DNA from: Eutreptiella sp. 'Long Island Sound 2002'
Taxonomy: Eukaryota > Euglenozoa > Euglenophyceae > Eutreptiales > Eutreptiaceae
NCBI GenBank assembly: GCA_964036045.1
Contig: OZ038387.1
Span: 15,101,920-15,165,919, forward strand
Length of the DNA stretch: 64,000 bases
Direction of reading: 5' to 3'
A program made the translations under genes and the position numbers. A model generated the notes under the pieces. That model saw only the letters and a program-made list of their open reading frames with translations. It was not told the origin of the DNA and did no database searches. Positions 11,835 through 23,900 of this stretch are shown in pieces (within the stretch, counting starts at the first letter, position 1; the number at the start of each line of letters is the position of its first letter).

Positions 11835-13498
11835 TTAGGTATCATTCATCAAATCCTGCAGCCTCTGCCAAAGACTGGGCACATTTGCTGATGGAGCCGG
11901 AGATCTGGAGTCGTGGCATTTGCTTCCATTGCGATGCCATACGCCCAATCCTGCCAATCAGGGTAGGATACAACGCCCCCCCCCCCTCCCCAGATGACTA
12001 AATGACACCGGGGTGAGCTGGCTGTGCTCACGCTTTGTATCCTGTAACAATTGTACCTTTTGCCTCCGACTGTGGCATGCACTCCTTGTTGAACACTGTT
12101 TTGGTACATGTGGGCATTGATCTTGGGTCCATTTCTTTCGACCATGTGTCAACAACCAAAAAAGATCAAGCAAACAACAAAGAACAGGGCCGGGGTGGGT
12201 GCAAACACGTGACCGAAATGTGCACTGCTTGCCCCTACAACCATTTCGTTATTTCGTTATCTGAGGCTCAGCCACCCCCCCCTCCATCCCCCCCCCCAGC
12301 CCCCACCCTGAGATGTACGCCTATCTTGTATCCTACTCTGCTGCCGTATCCCATGCAGCATTCCATCATCCGACACTGCCTCCGAGTCTGTCTCTGCACT
12401 GTTCTGTTGTTCTGTGTCGTCCTGGTCAGCAGACTCCAAATTCATCAGGCTTCCTGGTTGCACGCGAGGCAGGGGGTCCCCATCCGAGAGCCAATTATAA
12501 CAGCAGCTAAGAGTTGGGGGAACAGTCAGAAAGCCCCACAAGAAAAAAAATATTGGATGCCATTCGCCCAAAAAGTAAGAAGAGAGCACGAGCAACAAGA
12601 TTAATTCGAGGCAGTAAATGCAGCGTGTGATTGTCACAGGCCGTGCATCAGTCGATGGCAAAGGGGGGATGAAAGTGGGCCTGCTTGCTGGATGTTACTT
12701 CTGTTTCAAAACAGTTGATTGTGTTTTGTGGACGGCGGGTGGGGTGCTCTTAAGCTCGAGCCACAGAGCATTGAGGCCAAGTGTTTGCATGCAAAGCTGT
12801 GCTCAGTGCGATGGGCCACACTTGCAGTGATCGTGCTGTGATTGCTCATTTTGGATTTCCGAATGGCCAAATGTAGAACTGTATTTCTTCAACTTTTCAA
12901 CTTTAGTATTAGAGCTGAACCAAACCGAAGACAAGCGGCCCCATGTGTATGAGACATACACCCACACCTGTTGAATCTCACAAGCTGAGGAGCTGTATCC
13001 TTGGAGCGGTTTGAGCTGATGGTTAGAAGGAAGCGAATATCCTCCGAGTGGTGCTGCGTGTGTAAGAGTGTGGGGTCCTCTATCGTGATGGACACCTCCC
13101 CAGACATCGAGGGAAAGGAGGCTGCAGAGTGTAGCAGAGTCAAATTTGGTACAGCGCCACACTCAAAGTGGCAGAGACCTCATCGACATGCACAATGCCC
13201 AGGCAGCAGAATGCAAGGAATTTAAATGCGAAAGCAGCAGACAGAAAAAATGCACAAAGGCACCACAGCAATTGAGAAAAATATTCCGAGTGGACTTCTC
13301 TCCTTCAAACACAATTCCTCCATTGTGAGATCCCTGGAGCAACCAGCTGCTCCCACCCTCAGGAGATGTGTGATAAGCAACACTGCCAATGCCAGGCACC
13401 CCAATTGCCTTCATCCCAACTTGGGTTTTGCGCTGCAAATCCAGTGGATAATGCCTCAGGGTGCCTGCAAATACGCCCTCAATATTCGCGATTTCTTC
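11835..13498 (-). CDS. Unknown protein, five exons with fully consistent phases
   Basis: Exons are 13357-13498, 12968-13121, 12307-12506, 12057-12134 and 11835-11950, ending in TAA. Exit phases 1, 2, 1, 1 match every following acceptor, giving 230 codons including the stop. The first exon encodes GVFAGTLRHYPLDLQRKTQV and GVPGIGSVAYHTSPE, the second a beta-like segment (GEVSITIEDPTLLHTQHH, then IRFLLTISSNRSK), the third a long acidic Ser/Gln/Asp region (SADQDDTEQQNSAETDSEA), the fourth MDPRSMPTCTKTVFNKECM, the last a short tail ending LWQRLQDLMNDT. It looks like a folded N-terminal part plus a disordered acidic linker. Upstream exons were not fixed. The 12057-12134 exon has a weak AAG acceptor. 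No family recognised. Confidence 0.65.
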
Positions 13499-13989
13499 CT
13501 GGAAGTAGCAAAAAGGCCATCCCTCTACCTAATGATCTCCTTGCTGACACCAACTTCTTGTAACCAAATCGCAGTCTCCAAAGGAGTGCATTGACCGGGC
13601 TTTCAAAGTGTCCATCTCAGGCTACTTTACAGCAGCAGGCCCCATAGCTCTCAGTGTGAAGCCATATCACCATGTACCCCCTACTGAAACACATAAATTT
13701 GCACAGAGCTCCTGCGTAAAAATTTCTCAACCTTGCGCCATGCTGTTGCTAAATATGTCCATGATCATGCATTCAACGACAAAAATGCAATGCGCGTACA
13801 AAACCCTGTAATCCCTCCCCAAAGAGGCATTTCCCCCCAAACTGCAGCCTGACATCTAATTCTTGTGACACGCACCTCGAAGAAGGACCAAATACCGTCC
13901 CTCGAGGTGGTTGCACAACACTAGCAAGAAGTCAGATTGCACAGCTCAAGGTCCGGTGGCAGGGGAAACTCATACCGTGCTGTTCCATG

Positions 13990-14630
13990 CTTTAGTTGTG
14001 ACATGTGATCATTGTGGGTGATCACAATATCAAAAAAAATCAGTTTTGGAAACTTTGATTACGCACTAGTCGCTTGGGAAAGACCCACCCCCCCCCCCCC
14101 GCGCACCCAATGGCCAAATGGGGTGAAAAACACACCAAAAAGGTTTAAAACAAGTTTTGCATAGGATATTCGATCAGTGTGGGTGGTCACAATATCAAAA
14201 GAATCAGTCTCAGAAAATTCCATTTTTAGCTTCTGAGGCTAAAAATTGCATGGGCCAGGCATACACCAGTCCCTTGGAAAGGAACTCGCCCCAACACTTC
14301 AGGGCCAACAAGGTGAAACCCACATGAAGAAGGTCCAATCAAGCTTTATATGGGATACTTTATCATTGTGGTGGTCGAAAATCAGTTTTGGAAACTTGGA
14401 TTTTTGAGCTGTTGAGGCTGAAAACTATATGAGCAGATTGCGCACCAATCCCTTGGGAAGGACCCCCACCCACCCCGCCGCCCCAGGGCACCCAATGGTC
14501 AAATGGGCAAATGGGGTGAAAAACACACAAAGAAGGCCTCTGATAACTCATCATTTTGGGTGGTCACAATATTTTTGAGCCCTTGAGGCTGAAAACTGCA
14601 GGAGCAGGTTGTGCCACTACACAGGCTACA
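13990..14630. repeat. Tandem ~200-bp repeat family, copy array 1
   Basis: About three degenerate units share the phrases GTGGTCACAATATCAAAA, TTTTGGAAACTT, GAGGCTGAAAACT, CCAATCCCTTGGGA and AATGGGGTGAAAAACACA. The same family forms a longer array at 58.6-59.9 kb. Confidence 0.7.
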
Positions 14631-15349
14631 AACAGCAATTTTGGGTTTTTTTGGGGATGGCGGGGGCGCACGGGCAAGGCCTTGGCTACATGGGCCTGGC
14701 AGCCGCTTTGTGCGCCCCTATGGGTGGCAGAGTACTCACATCGTCACCAAATGATGACCCAAACCCATCCCAAAGCCATTGGAAGGTTTTCAGAAGTTTT
14801 CAGAGTTCCAAAATTTTTCAAGTGCCTAGATGTAGCGTGAAAACGAAAAAGGAGCACAAAAAAGGCGCTCAAAGCCCCCACTACCCAAGCGGAAACCTCC
14901 ACAGTGGGGTCTGAAGAATATTTTTGGTTCAAAATCGAAAGATTCTTGTTCACAAATTTGGACCCCATTCTCACCCGTTTTGAAATTGGGATTGATGCGG
15001 ACACTGTCGCCGAATTTGGTGATATATGGTGTTCTGGGGTGTCAATGTTGATTCAGCAATTTTTCTTCATCTTCAATGCCTTTGTCATGTGTTTGGCCCT
15101 AATTATACCCAGTAGGTACCTGGTGGCACATAGACAATACATTTACTGCACTGACACCATATATTCACAGCAGTCAAGTCATGTTTATGTACCTACACAG
15201 TCTTTGAGAGCTGCTGTGATTTTGTATAATTTATTGCCTTTCGCCAGTGAATCCACGCTCTTCTCCACACGCCCGTCGCCCAAGATCTGACACTGTCCGT
15301 GTACTCCTTCAACGCTCCACTAAAACATATGTACCACTGCTCTGATCCA
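14631..15349. other. No gene recognised, AT-rich, 14.6-15.3 kb
   Basis: Only short AT-rich open frames. No splice-supported exon. Confidence 0.35.
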
Positions 15350-15768
15350 CTAGCCAAAATTGTATTTGAATACATCTTGGATGTCTTGCGGTTGGGTTCC
15401 GTTGTTTTTGTCTTTGGCTCCACGAGCGCAAGCTGTTGCCTCCAGCAACTGTTGGTCTTCCTTCCGCGAGGGAATGGCAAAGTGTGATAGCATGGTTTGT
15501 CTAAGGCAGGGGCCATGAGTCGGAACCAATAGCTGCAAATCCACATGCATATTGTTTTCCTGTGCCTCCAATTGTGCTTCTGCTGGCAGTGGTATACCAA
15601 CCCATTCTGTTTCCAACTCGTCCAGGTTTTCCTTGACAATGTCTACAATGTCTTTTCCCACTTCGTTTAGTTCACCATCAATGAAGACGATGTCAACATG
15701 TTCCGAAACCCCGGGGTTGTTTGTACTGCATGTCTCCATGTGCACATCCGCTACTGTCGGAGTCCCAT
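15350..15768 (-). CDS. Terminal exon of an unknown protein
   Basis: The 419-nt exon follows acceptor GTCATTCAG (phase 1) and ends at TAG, giving 139 residues. The sequence is acidic and helical at first (DIVFIDGELNEVGKDIVDIV, KENLDELETEWVG) and mixed later (LLVPTHGPCLRQTMLSH). An in-frame ATG pair at about 15740-15745 would allow an intronless reading. Upstream, a minus-strand stretch at 16.3-16.45 kb (AVVRLSDPKPNDLVAA) could be a preceding exon, but its donor is weak. No family recognised. Confidence 0.5.
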
Positions 15769-15769
15769 C

Positions 15770-16900
15770 TGAATGACAGTTGCCTATAGACTATTCATTG
15801 GCTGCTAAGTCATCCACCAAGAAAAGACCCTTTGATATCTCATATTGTCCTAACATGCAGAAGAAATGTTGTGGCAGTAAGTTGCATGTAATGTGATATG
15901 CTATTTTTCCTATGGAAATGTCCGAAAGTTCGCTATTTTGTTTCCATCTGTTTCACATTACCTTGGTTGTACCTTTCGCATACCTTTTGGTCCATCTGAT
16001 CTGCAAAAACCTGTATCTCAATATCTGTAAATTTCTTTTTAACTCTCATATGCATAATGCACATGGCAAAGCACACCTCTTGATTATCAACTTACTGCTG
16101 TTATACATTTTCTGCTTGCCATCCATTGCCTTCGTTTTTTTCGGTGCTTGCGCCGTAAATTTTTCAAAAGTGTTGCCCCGTGAAGAGGGGTCTGCAATCC
16201 TGCTGAGGGGGAGAAGTGCAAAGGGGCTCAGCACTATAGGGACTACTGGGACCTGTGCACAGTGCACCCCGCGATAATGGTTAGTGTCAGAGCATTTCAC
16301 TGCAAATAAAACATGCAGTAGACCATGCAATAGAATGGCACGTTCAGCCAGGGGATCATCTCCAGTTTGACAAATATACTGGCAGCTACAAGATCGTTAG
16401 GTTTAGGGTCAGAGAGCCTAACAACGGCGGCCGATCTTGTCTTCGTTCTGCAAAGCGCCAAAGCCCAGACATTGGAAGGGAGGTTGAGGGGAGGTTGGGG
16501 AGAGAGGGATCTGGGTTCCAAATGTTGGGGAAATGGCTTTCTCCAATAAATTGTGATGTCTATAAAACTGTTGGATGGAGCACGGGGGGGGGGGGGGGTG
16601 CGGTCGCCGGGATTGGGAAAAAATGCGGAAAGATGCGGAAAAAAAGCGGGAAATACGGCATAAAATGCGGTTTTGTTAAAATGCTGTAGGACTCCCAAAA
16701 CCCCTATGTTTATCAAGACGCATGTTGATCTGTTGACACCATCGCTCCATCAATGTGAAGACTACGGCCCCGGCTCAACATGCAAAGCGTGGTAGGGAAG
16801 TCTCACCCTTCAACTGTTGTTAAGGAGGAGGGGTGTTACTCCCTCGGCAAGAAGCAGCACAGCCCCAATGCTGCCTCCGCCGCATCCCCCATTGAAGCGA
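15770..16900. other. No firm gene; one copy of a dispersed repeat at 16.73-16.81 kb
   Basis: A poly-G tract lies near 16585. At 16727-16810 a repeat begins TGATCTGTTGACACCATC and contains GGCTCAACATGCAAAGCG. Related copies lie at 61.28-61.36 kb and, for the second half, 38.77-38.83 kb. The 16.3-16.45 kb minus-strand frame mentioned with the 15.4-15.8 kb exon is the only coding-like piece. Confidence 0.4.
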
Positions 16901-17215
16901 CCGACTATTCGCCCCTCAATGGATAGCTTAACCTCCCGTACGAATACATTGGCGGCTGCCAGAAGCCTTCCCAAGCCCACAGGGTGCCCAATCCGGTGAG
17001 CTTGGCGTATCCATGCGTTTCGCAGTTCGTTGCCCCCGACTATTCCCCCCTAGTTGGATAGCTTAACCGCCCGTACGAATACGTTGGCGGCTGTCGGAAG
17101 CCTTCCCAAGCCCACAGGGTGCCCAATCCAGTGAGCCTGGCGTATGGATGCGTTTCGCGGTTCGTTGCCCCCGACTATTCGCCCCTAGTTGGATAGCTTA
17201 ACCGCCCGTGATGAA
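16901..17215. repeat. 135-bp tandem repeat, 2.3 copies
   Basis: CCGACTATTC recurs at 16901, 17036 and 17171, exactly 135 bp apart. Copies share GGATAGCTTAACC, CGTACGAATAC and CACAGGGTGCCCAATCC. All minus-strand frames contain stops. The array overlaps the end of the hAT transposase frame: the TAA at 17198-17200 lies inside the third copy. Confidence 0.85.
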
Positions 17216-18568
17216 AGCCAACCGCACGACACAATTCACTCCTTGCTTCGTCATGAAATCGTGAATCTCATGCAGAAGGGACAAATTCTCCTCGGTGCGC
17301 TTCGTCTTTCCGGCATCAAGCACCACAAAGTCCTTCCACGCCTCCCAATTTTCACAACACCAATCAACACCATCTCACCACAATGTCCATCTCGTATCTC
17401 CAATATTGGGAGGGACCGTCTCCAAGCCAGAGCGCTCTCGCCAGCGGCGTCGGCGGGCAGAATGCATTGGCACTTTAACCAGAGACGATGAGCGGTAAAG
17501 AAGATTGATCATTGCGAACACGTCGTGCTTTCGGAGGATGTCACCAATGCCAGCTAGCTGGTGACTCCAACACAAAAACCACCGGGCGTTCCTCCAATCA
17601 TGCTGCAACACATGCTTTGCAGCGGCGACCACGGTGCTTCCCTCGTCGGAAATGACAAAGTTGATGCGGTCCGGATGAATCTGCGCAGTGGCCAAGGAGC
17701 TCAGAAGGGCACCCGCGATCTCCTTGTGCTCCACACACCACTGCAGACCCTTGCCCTCGAGGAAAGCAACGTCGATGCGGAACTTCAACCGGCCTCCAAC
17801 GTGGGCAACAATTGCAAGAACGGGCACCCTGCGTTCATCTGTCCACTCATCAAAAAGTAGTGTGGTGTCGCGGTCGGCAGTCTTCTTGCGAATTGCTCCT
17901 TGGTGCCCGTCAATCACACACTGGCCGTTGACTTTGGGGAAGTCAGAGCTACCTTGCGGCAAGCAACCGGCAATGGTGGCGTACTTCTGCAACCAAGCAC
18001 GCACGAGGGGGTGATCCAACTTGTCCAACGGAATGCCGGTACCGGTGAAGGCAAAGACCGTATCATCAGCGGCCTTGTTCTTGTCGTTGCAAGAGGCCAC
18101 AACGGATTGTAGGCTGGGTTGCCTCATTGCAGCTTTATGAGGTAGAGCCTCTGCTTCTGCCTCTAGGCTGCGCTCGACCCGGGCCTTCTCCCTCTTCTTC
18201 ATAGTCTCAAAGGCCGCTTGGTGCTTTTTGGAGTCCAAATGACCTTGGACTGTGCTCTTTGTTGTGTGGCTCACGGGGCATCCACACGCATCGCACCATA
18301 GTACTTCAATACCAAGATCATTGGTGCGCACACTAAGGGGATGGCCAGGGAATTGTTCCCTCCGTTTCCCGGGGCCCATGGTGCAATACTTTGCGCCGGC
18401 ACCACCTTTCCCCTTACCACGTATTTTGCTACGGCGTGGACTATTGCCATCATCAAATGTGGGCTCACAAGGAGGGCAATTGGAGTGCATAGCATGTGAC
18501 ATGTCTATGGACAAAGGAGCAATGTAACGAACAAAAGTGGCAGTGTTGGGTAGGTATGCAAACACCAA
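17198..18568 (-). pseudogene. hAT-superfamily transposase fragment with one internal TGA
   Basis: The frame encodes 397 residues, then TGA (17375-17377), then 58 more codons in the same frame to TAA (17198-17200). N-terminal residues 91-116 form a BED/CGGBP1-like zinc finger (C92, C95, H110, H116). The RNase-H-like core shows the first Asp in LLFDEWTDERR (D240), the second in VISDEG (D308), and the C/H pair of FLCWSHQLAG (C333, H336), as in hAT transposases. DTRWTLW precedes the TGA, and the codons beyond it keep the protein-like pattern (ENWEAWKDFVV, EENLSLLHEIHDFM). The third catalytic acid and C-terminal dimerisation domain are absent, so this is a truncated, probably dead copy. Terminal inverted repeats were not found. 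Confidence 0.85.
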
Positions 18569-18855
18569 CTGACTACAAGACTACCCTTTAGTTGAACTAC
18601 ACAATGCCGCTGGAATGTTTCCTCTTGAACATTACACTAAGGGACCCGCCTAGAAAATGCAAAAAAAATGCGAAAAATGCGAAAAAATGCACACACACAC
18701 ACCCCTGGATGGAGTCTGCCACAACGCTGGGGGAGGGGGGGGGGGTGGGGAGGGGGAGGTCTAGAAAGGCTGCTACGGCACCATTTTTGCCAGATTTTTG
18801 TTGTGCATGCCAAAGGGCAGGTGGAGGGGGGGGGGGTCTTCTGGGTGGGTATTCG

Positions 18856-20225
18856 GTAAAGCTTAGTCCCAGACGAGGTAAAACTTAGTAAAATTTGGTA
18901 AACTTAGTAGAAACGGGGTAAAACTTAGTAAACAAAATTCTTGCTAATTTTTTTTGAAAATTTTTGTTTACTAAGTTTTTACCTCGTTTCTACTAAGTTT
19001 TACCATATTACGAAGGAACAGGACACTTCAATGGTAGGTGGTACTTTTGTTCCAGGGCACAAAGCCCCCAGGTCGATCCCCGGCCACTTGTGTTAGTGGC
19101 GCCCCACCCGGGCCGAACCATCATGCACACCAATCGGTTGGCACTCGGCCAATATAACATAGTGCAATTGGTATTGGGAACTAGAAACAAAAATTAGGCT
19201 CAAGAAAAGAGTCCTGACAAGGCAAGGCAATTGCCAACATCAATGCGATTGCATTGGGAACAAAACCGGGTGTAATTAAAAAAGAGAACCCGGTAGGGCC
19301 ATAACCAATATTAGTGCCAACTACTTACAAACACTTACAAAAAGCACACTTGAATATCAAGTCGGCCTTAGTATCTGTATGCCTTGGTTTGCCTGCCTCT
19401 ATGAGATTCATCATGCACATCCCAAACAGAATTTTTTTCAATTTCCCTTGCAGCTTGGTGCAAAATTCTTGGTCGTTTCTCAGTTGACCATCGGCATTTT
19501 GGGGATATTGAGCAGGCACCGCATCCTTGCGACAGATCCACACACCAGGATGGGTGATGTCGTAACCCCTAGAATGTCCAATGAGCATTGCAAACATAAA
19601 TGTAATTTGATGTTTATAATGTGTCTAACTTTGTAATGCACTTTGATTGTGGGTCCCCCATATGCACTGCACCTCAGCATGTGTGTGCGACTCTTTACCC
19701 ATGAATGATGACTAAGCTCCGTCATCAGCCCAAGGGTAGAGATTCACAAACAACAAGCAATAATACACTGCATGTGTATTCCAAAGGTATCATCTGTGCC
19801 CACCGAGAAGGAAAATCAGAAGTGGCCCACAAGTGGGCGGATGAGCTATATAAGCCCTGCCGTCTGGGGGGTCCCCAACGCTTCAGGAGGGGATAGAAAA
19901 TCAGCAATGGCCCACAAGTGGGCGGCGTTTTACTAAGTTTTGTACTTAGTGGAAAGGACTTATTTTTCAACAAAGTTTTTTACTTAGTAGAAAAACAATT
20001 TTCTGCTAAGAAGTTTACTTCGTAAAATAATAACATTTTTCTACTAAGTAATTTACTTAGTAGGAAAATAAGTTTTCTTTTCTACTAAGTAGTTTACTTA
20101 GTAAAAAGCCTAGGCACACAGGAAAAACTTAGTAAGTGAAAGTCTTTTTACTAAGTAAATTTAGTTACTCAGTAAAAAAAATAAAATTTGCAAAAAAAAA
20201 AATTGTTTACTAAGTTTTACCACGA
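18856..20225. repeat. ACTAAG/CTTAGT fold-back region
   Basis: Segments 18896-18937 and 18961-19005 are inverted copies (words GGTAAAACTTAGTA and TACTAAGTTTTACC) that can fold into a stem of about 40 bp with a loop of about 23 nt. Many more ACTAAGT and ACTTAGT words fill 19925-20225, ending in TACTAAGTTTTACC. The 0.9 kb between is ordinary sequence with a faint copy of the 64-bp minisatellite at 19850-19925 and no supported gene. The whole may be a fold-back transposable element. Confidence 0.55.
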
Positions 20226-20993
20226 ACCCACCCACAAGGACAACCCTAAGAATTGCACTGCCCACCACAGTCCAACCTGGGCCCTTTTTTGTACAGGATC
20301 TCAACCCAGACATCCTGACCATTCTGATGCACCCCTGGTCCCCAATGAAACATTGTCAACGAATCAAAACATATATGCAATTCAGCATTCCCATCCCATA
20401 TGGCATACAGCTGCAATAACGTGGTATGTGCAACCCCGTGCAATCGTGAAAGGCTGCAAGGACATCTACAGGTAAGGGGAGGCCAAAGGTCCAAGAAAGC
20501 TTGAAAATTTGAGTCATTTTGATACCTAAAACGGGTCGAAAAATGGGCGAACGGATTCTTTTTGCAAAAAATATCCAAAAAATGAGATGCTCACACAACG
20601 GTTTTGAGCCCCTTGTGACGCTTTTGTGAGATGGTTTGGCCTGGAAACAGACCGCAGCGTCTCCAAATGGCAGACATGGTTCCCTCATGACAGCCAAAGG
20701 GTAAATCAAGCTTCACATCGGCAGGCACAAGCGCACATGTGGGTCAAACAATGACTCTTGGCAGTTGAGTACATTGGCTTGAGGGGGAGGGGGAGGGTGT
20801 CTGAAAGGGCAACTGTTGTGTTGCAAAACTTATACACAAAATATCCTCTTTCAAATCTGACGTTTACCCACTGCAAACATTTTCAGGTGTGACTTGAAGG
20901 GATTGAGGGGAAGAGGCCTCCCCGCTGCAACCCGACACAAGTGCCTAGTCAGCTGGTGCGACCCTGTGGCATCCTGCTACACATGGCTCTCAT
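20226..20993. other. No gene recognised, 20.2-21.0 kb
   Basis: This lies downstream of the aminotransferase stop. Only short frames are present, plus a G-rich run near 20775. Confidence 0.4.
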
Positions 20994-23900
20994 TCAAACC
21001 GACACGCCGCCCGCGATCATGTCTGGCATGCTGCGGCGGAGCCCATCACAATTTTGCGGTAGTGGAAGGGTGCTGTAGTGGTTGCGGATGCGCCACACTG
21101 CTGCTGCCAGCAGGGCCACATCATCCAAATCGTTGAACGCCGACACACAGAGGCGCACAGCAAGTTGTGGCAAGTGCATGAACACTTGCGACACGATGCA
21201 GCAGGAGAGGTTGTGGTGCGTCAGCAGGTATGCCATCACTCGCAAATGCGCGTCGTGCACGGGCTGGTGGCCGTTTGGCAGTGGGACAACGGGCATCCTT
21301 GTGTATCTGGGGTTGATCACCTATGGAGACGTTCAACAGGGAGGGAGGGGGGGGGGGCGGCGGTTAGTGCAGAGATGGAGGAACGAGACCTCACTTGGAG
21401 ACGTGCTCTGATACAATGACACAGGGCAGGAAAACTACAAGGCCAGATGGGAATGTCACATCATGGGTGAGGAGGCCTTAAACAAAACAAACAGTCCAGT
21501 CTGCAGACCGTAGTCAAAACACTGCTCATTTGTTGGGAATAAACTCCACGGCCTGAACATTGAGAACCGCTGATGCACAGCAATGCCCATGGTATGTGGG
21601 GGCCATTGTATGTTCCAGTGGCGGTGTGAGGGGGGAGAGGGCGGGGGCTCGTTGGGGGATACGCTTATTGGACAAAACAAGGATTTTGCACAGGTGTCTC
21701 ATGGGCGGTGTCGTGCTGCCTTGGGCCAGACTCCCAACAACCCTCAACACACCTCACATGCAGTCATCGTCGCGGGGTGTGCAAATGGATGTGGGGTGGC
21801 ACCACTGGAACCATGGGGGAGGGGGTCTCAATGACATTCTTCTGCCTCAAAAGTCAGTAAATCAGATTGACTCTGGCAGGACAGAAACATGATGCTTCAG
21901 ACGCCAGGTGGGAGCGGCCTGGCACCCCAGCTTAGGAGCGCTGTTCCAAACAGCATAGAAACAGCGTAAAAGTTACACTTGTACAAAAAACAAGCATGAT
22001 GAGATATGCCAGGGGGGAGGGGGGCGGTGGGTACCCCAAAATACATACCTCGAAATGATCCCCATGATGCGCTGATCATTTTGGACATACACAAGTGGGG
22101 TAAAAAGAATTTCAAAAAAAACGCCCATGTGCTCAGGCTCCCAGCAGCGAAGGTTCGACCCGGAGGGTCTGGGGTCAACTTTTTTTGTGTGTTTTTCACC
22201 CATTTTTGAATTCTCCACAAAATTCTGAGTATTTTGAGTCTCGACACATAGAGTAAAACCATTTTTCCCCTCGGGGGGGCAGAAAGAAATTTTCCGGTGC
22301 CTTCCGCTCAAACATTTTCCCCAAAACTCTAAAATTGCAGAAAGCCGGGTTCGAGAACTTTGGGGGATCTGGTGGGAGGGGGGAGGGTCCGGATTCAAAC
22401 AGGCCGCCCCCCTTGGTTTTGGGCTCGGGGAAACGCGCAAACAGACGGGAGAACACGCAGTTGAGAGGGTGTTAGCATGCATGAGGTTTACCTCGACATG
22501 CCATTGTGACTCCAGCAGCTTTACGGCATCATGAGCAAGTGTGCGGCAATACGAGTCTATCTTGGCAGCTCCGCCACACACATTGTCTGTAAACTGCAAA
22601 GCCTGCATTGTGGCCAGATATGGGCTAAAATCCTGGAGCCCCATGTACTCAAACTCACGAGCATAGCCTTGTCCCGCAAAATAGGAGCACGTGAGCGGGG
22701 TGAGAGTGGGCTGCTTATGCGGGGTGACAACCATAAAACCCACTCCCTGTGGAGCAAATAGAAACCTGCGACAAAACGACAGAAAGACCAAAGGTGTCAG
22801 GGTTGTCTCAGGGTGCACTATGCACAAGGATGCCCCACAGAAGCTCAAAAAGGGGGGCGCCGTAAAATGATAAAAAAAACACAAGTTCGCATGCACCACG
22901 CCTGTTTAATGATGGGACACCCTTTCTGGACAATGCATAAATTTTGGACAAGCGCCATAGAGTCTTGCGGTGCCGGCGTCGTAAAAAGGGTGGCCTGCTG
23001 TGTTATACAAGTTTCCTGCGGTAGATTTTGGCAGTCATTGAGTCGGAGGCCCAGTCCCGACCTGACTGACAACGATCTCTACCAAGTACACTGCTTAAAC
23101 TGAAACACTTGATACTGGATGTTACAACTTCAGCCTATTGGCTAAAGAATGGCCTAGAAAGCTTTGGGTTCCAATTGCTGGTGTCTGACGATGCAGGGAA
23201 AGCTTCCTCTATTTTGGTTTTGTCCATGGATAGGGTGTTTGCCTAAAAGAGTTGCTGCAAAATGTCTGGTGATCACCTGCCCGTGAAGTCTTTGGGTCTG
23301 GATTGGTTCCCCGCGACCCGCCTGCCCGAATGTCCATGAGACAATCCGCTGGGACTGGACTGGTGAAACAGAACCTGCCAGCCAGGGTCAATGGTCGTGG
23401 TGAGTGGCAAGTGAAGAGGTTCAGCGCAACGAAAGAAGATGATGTAAATACGTGTAGTATGTGCACACGCTGCATGATGGGAGCGCAAAGCACTTGAGGG
23501 CAGACAGGCTTGCAGCTTGCAAACGACGTGTCTCATGAGCTACACAGACCGGCTTGTTCACCACCTCTTTGCTGGTCCATCCCCTCGCATGAGATCTGAC
23601 GGTTGGCACGTTGAGAGAAACTTGCAGCACCTCTGTGAGAGGATGTATGCCTGCCTTAGACGATGCTACATGATCCTGAAACTCATCCAGCACGTAACCA
23701 GGTGTACAGTAGTGGTCGTGTGCTGTGGTAGTAATCCACCACAGCACACCGCACTGCACCACACCGCAACACACCACTCCACATGACAACAACAAAAAAA
23801 TCTGACCGAGCTGTGCATGTACCTGTCAGCCGCACCCACATAGTAATCAGCTGCCAAATCACCAACATTCAAGGGTTGGATATGGCCAACAGCCAGAGTG

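Noticed and set aside
12035-12604. A 189-codon plus-strand frame
   Set aside because: It is antisense to two exons of the five-exon gene, which has matching splice phases.
17375-17377. TGA read as Trp (alternative genetic code)
   Set aside because: Other models here end cleanly at TGA (CH, aminotransferase and PH genes), so a nonsense change in a dead transposon is simpler.
19021-19150. tRNA-like sequence with GGTCGATCCCCGG
   Set aside because: The B box is one base short and no cloverleaf could be drawn.
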